From: Desulfobacula sp.
Lineage (GTDB): Bacteria > Desulfobacterota > Desulfobacteria > Desulfobacterales > Desulfobacteraceae
Assembly (NCBI GenBank): GCA_029940245.1
Contig: JAOZRF010000092.1
Coordinates: 1-8,822 of the forward strand
Reading direction: 5' to 3'
Length of the DNA stretch: 8,822 nt
In this document: one piece after another, positions 6,515 to 8,822 of the stretch
Position numbering within the stretch: position 1 is the first letter of the stretch
Layout: each line of letters opens with the position of its first letter
Program-made: the position numbers and the translations under genes
Notes under the pieces: model-generated
What the model saw: the letters and a program-made list of their open reading frames with translations, nothing else
Database searches by the model: none
What the model was told of the DNA's origin: nothing

Positions 6515-7858
6515 ATGCTGATTGATTATTTACCGTTCTGGATTTCCCACTACCTGGCTGCCTGGCTTTTTCTGGTATTGACCATTGCCTTAATGGGAGG
6601 ATTCCCCGTCACCTTTACCATGATGGGGACTTCCTTCCTTTTTGGCCTTATCGGGTTGCATCCCAGCTTTTTTGACCTTTTGCCCCTGCGCATGTGGGGA
6701 ATAATGACCAATACCATGTTAATGGCGGTTCCCTTGTTTATCTTTATGGGCCTTGCACTGGAAAGATCCGGGCTTGCAAAGGAACTGCTGGAAACAATGG
6801 AAGAGCTTTTCCAGAATGTAAGGGGCGGACTGGGCATCTCCGTTATCATTGTCGGGGCATTATTAGGCGCATCCACGGGCATTGTCGGGGCAACCGTTGT
6901 GACAATGGGACTCATGTCTTTGCCCACCATGCTCAAGCACAAGTATTCAAAATCCTTTGCTGCAGGCACGGTTGCCGCATCGGGAACATTGGGTCAGATC
7001 ATCCCGCCCAGCCTTGTTTTGCTGCTGTTGGGACCCGTGATGGAGGTGCCCATAGGAGATATGTTTATTGGCGCTGTCATACCGGGTATGATTCTGGTTG
7101 GCCTGTATTGTATGTATATCTGGGCATCCACCTTTCTGGGAACAAAACATGTCCCGGCTGCCCAGGAAAAAGGTGCTGTTTTTGATAATGCTTTTATATT
7201 AAAAATTTTTAAAGCACTTTTACCCCCTTTATTTTTAATTCTTGCCGTGCTTGGAACAATTTTTGCCGGCATTGCCACACCAACGGAATCCGGTGCCATG
7301 GGTGCCGTGGGTGCTGTTATTCTGACTGCGACAAATGGAAAATTATCCTTTAAATTGCTCCATGAAGTTGCAAAAGGAACCATTAAAATGACCTGCATGG
7401 TGTTTATCATCATCATGGGTGCCACCTGTTTTGCCCTGGTTTTCAGGGGTCTTGGCGGTGATGATCTTCTAAGGGAATTTATCGCCGGTATGCATCTGAA
7501 CGGATGGCAACTGGTGACAATGGTCATGATCTTTATCTTTATTCTTGGTTTTTTTCTTGATTTTATTGAAATCACCTACATCCATATCCCCATCATCGCC
7601 CCCATTGTGGTGGATTACGGGTTTGACCCTCTATGGTTTGCCATCCTGTTTGCCGTAAACCTGCAAACATCATTTATGACCCCGCCCTTTGGCCCTTCCC
7701 TGTTCTATCTTAAAGGCGTTTGCCCGCCGGAAATCAAAACCACTGATGTGTATAAAGGCATTATTCCTTTTGTAATTCTACAACTTATCGGACTATCCAT
7801 CATTGCTACCTGGCCAAGCCTTGTGACCTGGCTTCCAAAAATTGTTTATGGTAATTAG
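6515..7858 (+). CDS. dctM: TRAP transporter large permease subunit, DctM family
   Basis: A 447-residue polytopic membrane protein (roughly 12 hydrophobic segments) forming the transport pathway of the TRAP system. Family hallmarks are AASGTLGQIIPPSLVLLLLG (154-173), ATPTESGAMGAVGA (254-267) and NLQTSFMTPPFGPSLFYLKG (382-401), the last two in the substrate- and sodium-handling hairpin regions of this family. The ATG at 6515 has GGAAG (6505-6509) five bases upstream. An out-of-frame 15-codon reading frame starting at 6478 overlaps this start and looks fortuitous. Length and motifs indicate an intact gene. Substrate specificity is set mainly by DctP. Confidence 0.95.
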   Translation: MLIDYLPFWISHYLAAWLFLVLTIALMGGFPVTFTMMGTSFLFGLIGLHPSFFDLLPLRMWGIMTNTMLMAVPLFIFMGLALERSGLAKELLETMEELFQNVRGGLGISVIIVGALLGASTGIVGATVVTMGLMSLPTMLKHKYSKSFAAGTVAASGTLGQIIPPSLVLLLLGPVMEVPIGDMFIGAVIPGMILVGLYCMYIWASTFLGTKHVPAAQEKGAVFDNAFILKIFKALLPPLFLILAVLGTIFAGIATPTESGAMGAVGAVILTATNGKLSFKLLHEVAKGTIKMTCMVFIIIMGATCFALVFRGLGGDDLLREFIAGMHLNGWQLVTMVMIFIFILGFFLDFIEITYIHIPIIAPIVVDYGFDPLWFAILFAVNLQTSFMTPPFGPSLFYLKGVCPPEIKTTDVYKGIIPFVILQLIGLSIIATWPSLVTWLPKIVYGN

Positions 7859-7888
7859 AAAACTTAATTGATAAAAAAGAATAAACCC

Positions 7889-8461
7889 ATGGATGAAAAA
7901 TCAATCTGCAGAAATATTAAAAAACTTAGAAAACAAAACCATCTTACTCTGGAAAAACTTGCCGGTCTGACAGGTCTTACAAAAGGATACCTGTCAAAGG
8001 TTGAACGATCCGAAAAAGCGCCGCCCTACTCCACATTGAATAAAATTGCCGGGGCCCTGGGGCTTGATGTGACAAGCATTTTTGAAAAAAATATCAAACC
8101 CTTAAATGACATCAGAATAAGCGTTCAAAAAAATAATGAGCGCAACATCATTAAAGCTACCTCCCAGCTTTCAGGGTATGACTATGAAGTCCTTTGTGCA
8201 AATAAACCCGGCAAAAACATGGAGCCTTTTATCATTTATTCACCCTGGGAAATCACAAAGAAATATTCCCACGAGGGCGAAGAATTTATATATGTAATGG
8301 AAGGCTGTATTGAATTTTTATATGGAGAAGACACCTATATTTTAGAACAGGGTGACAATATTTATTTTGACTCCTGTGTCCCCCATTCCGGCAAAAGCCT
8401 TGGGAATAAAAAAGCCAGGCTTCTTGTGGTCATCTATTTTTATAAAAGGAACCGACAATAA
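7889..8461 (+). CDS. XRE-family HTH regulator with C-terminal cupin domain
   Basis: A 190-residue regulator if started at the ATG at 7889. An in-frame TTG at 7868, nine bases after dctM, would add seven lysine-rich residues but has no ribosome site; neither start is strongly marked. Residues about 6-66 form a classic XRE DNA-binding domain, with TLEKLAGLTGLTKGYLSKVE as its HTH core. Residues about 112-185 form a cupin barrel with HEGEEFIYVMEG (128-139) and GDNIYFDSCVPHSG (155-168), which match the two cupin motifs in degenerate form. Such HTH-cupin proteins (PuuR/SutR-like architecture) usually control nearby uptake or catabolic genes and sense a small molecule. Its place right behind the TRAP genes suggests feedback on this locus, possibly with the imported acid as ligand. 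That role is inferred. Confidence 0.88.
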   Translation: MDEKSICRNIKKLRKQNHLTLEKLAGLTGLTKGYLSKVERSEKAPPYSTLNKIAGALGLDVTSIFEKNIKPLNDIRISVQKNNERNIIKATSQLSGYDYEVLCANKPGKNMEPFIIYSPWEITKKYSHEGEEFIYVMEGCIEFLYGEDTYILEQGDNIYFDSCVPHSGKSLGNKKARLLVVIYFYKRNRQ

Positions 8462-8560
8462 AAAATATTATGATGAAAAAAAAATCAGGAAAATGCACCG
8501 GTCGAGTCAATGATTTTGATTGTTCCATGCACAATAGTTAAATAACATGATGTTCAAACA

Positions 8561-8569
8561 AAAGGAGGT
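8561..8569 (+). promoter_or_regulatory. Strong Shine-Dalgarno of the second TRAP binding-protein gene
   Basis: AAAGGAGGT ends four bases (counted after GGAGG) before the ATG at 8573, the same sequence and spacing as in front of dctP. It fixes the start of the truncated gene. The 111-base spacer before it (8462-8572) is AT-rich. I see no terminator in it and only weak promoter-like matches (for example TTGATT at 8516-8521). Confidence 0.85.
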
Positions 8570-8572
8570 TTT

Positions 8573-8822
8573 ATGTTAAAATTTGTCAAATTAAAACAAT
8601 GGATCGTTTTATGTGTAGCTGTGTTACTTGTTTTTCTGGTTTCCGGTATTGGTGAAGCAGCTTCAAAAACAATCAAGCTTCGGGCTGTCAGTGCCTGGCC
8701 GAAAACAGTATTTGAAGTCCAGAATTTTATGAAATTTCTGGATATGGTTACAGAAAATGTTTCAAAACAATATCCGGGTCAGCTTGAGATAAAATATACA
8801 GGCGGTCCTGAAGTCATCCCGA
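8573..8822 (+). CDS. Second TRAP transporter solute-binding protein, DctP family (3' end outside window)
   Basis: Eighty-three codons are present before the window ends. The N-terminus MLKFVKLKQW followed by a long hydrophobic stretch (residues 11-27) and GIGEAASK is a Sec-type signal peptide, with cleavage likely near residue 29 or 30. The mature start resembles DctP proteins: the LRAVSAWPKT strand, a helix through NFMKFLDMVTENVS, then LEIKYTGGPEVIP, which lines up with YGGGELVPP of the first binding protein. It therefore probably begins a second TRAP system or supplies an alternative receptor to the first. Sequence is clearly diverged from the upstream dctP, so this is not a recent duplication. 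Ligand is unknown. Confidence 0.85.
   Translation, partial: MLKFVKLKQWIVLCVAVLLVFLVSGIGEAASKTIKLRAVSAWPKTVFEVQNFMKFLDMVTENVSKQYPGQLEIKYTGGPEVIP

Noticed and set aside
6478..6525. 15-codon reading frame overlapping the dctM start
   Set aside because: No ribosome site; probably chance in the dctQ-dctM spacer, although a leader peptide cannot be strictly excluded.
6694..7185. 163-codon open frame inside dctM on the same strand
   Set aside because: Out-of-frame shadow of dctM, Cys/His/Gly-rich in a manner typical of a shifted frame, with no family resemblance.
6994..7575. 193-codon open frame on the minus strand opposite dctM
   Set aside because: Antisense shadow of a strongly conserved membrane gene, with no motif of its own.

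Overview
The window reads as one co-directional (+ strand) catabolic locus for import and oxidation of a small 2-hydroxy acid, most likely lactate or a close relative. AT-leaning composition, TRAP transport, a GlcD/GlcF-type oxidase, a Lar-type nickel racemase and a sigma-54 activator together resemble strictly anaerobic, lactate- or organic-acid-oxidising Desulfobacterota (Desulfobacter/Desulfobacula-like). That placement is inferred from gene content and style; no phylogenetic marker is present.

Layout: (1) 1-501 is the 3' end of a sigma-54-dependent transcriptional activator (end of the AAA+ domain plus a Fis-type HTH). (2) 502-879 is an AT-rich intergenic region holding a striking nested inverted repeat (618-655), a sigma-70-like promoter candidate (753-780) and a ribosome binding site. 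(3) 880-4744 is a tightly coupled three-gene unit: FAD-linked oxidase GlcD, Fe-S/CCG-domain protein GlcF and a LarA-family nickel-dependent racemase. Both junctions are 4-base ATGA overlaps. (4) 4745-4853 is a short spacer with an 11-base-period direct repeat, a promoter candidate and a hairpin. (5) 4854-7858 is a complete TRAP transporter: DctP with a Tat signal, DctQ and DctM. (6) 7889-8461 is an XRE-HTH/cupin regulator immediately behind dctM. (7) 8573 to the window end is the start of a second TRAP solute-binding protein with a Sec-type signal, so a second transporter probably follows.

Proposed joint action (inference): the TRAP system brings a 2-hydroxycarboxylate into the cytoplasm. LarA interconverts its stereoisomers, so both can feed a D-specific flavoprotein (GlcD). 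GlcF carries the electrons through two [4Fe-4S] clusters and two CCG domains toward a quinone or Hdr-like acceptor. The flanking sigma-54 activator and the XRE-cupin protein are candidate regulators, the latter possibly sensing the substrate with its cupin domain. Each family is well known. The less ordinary points are the translational coupling of a racemase to the oxidase, a LarA active-site motif departing from the usual sequence, two adjacent TRAP binding proteins with different export signals, and the large palindrome upstream of glcD. I found no mobile element, CRISPR array, tRNA or rRNA.
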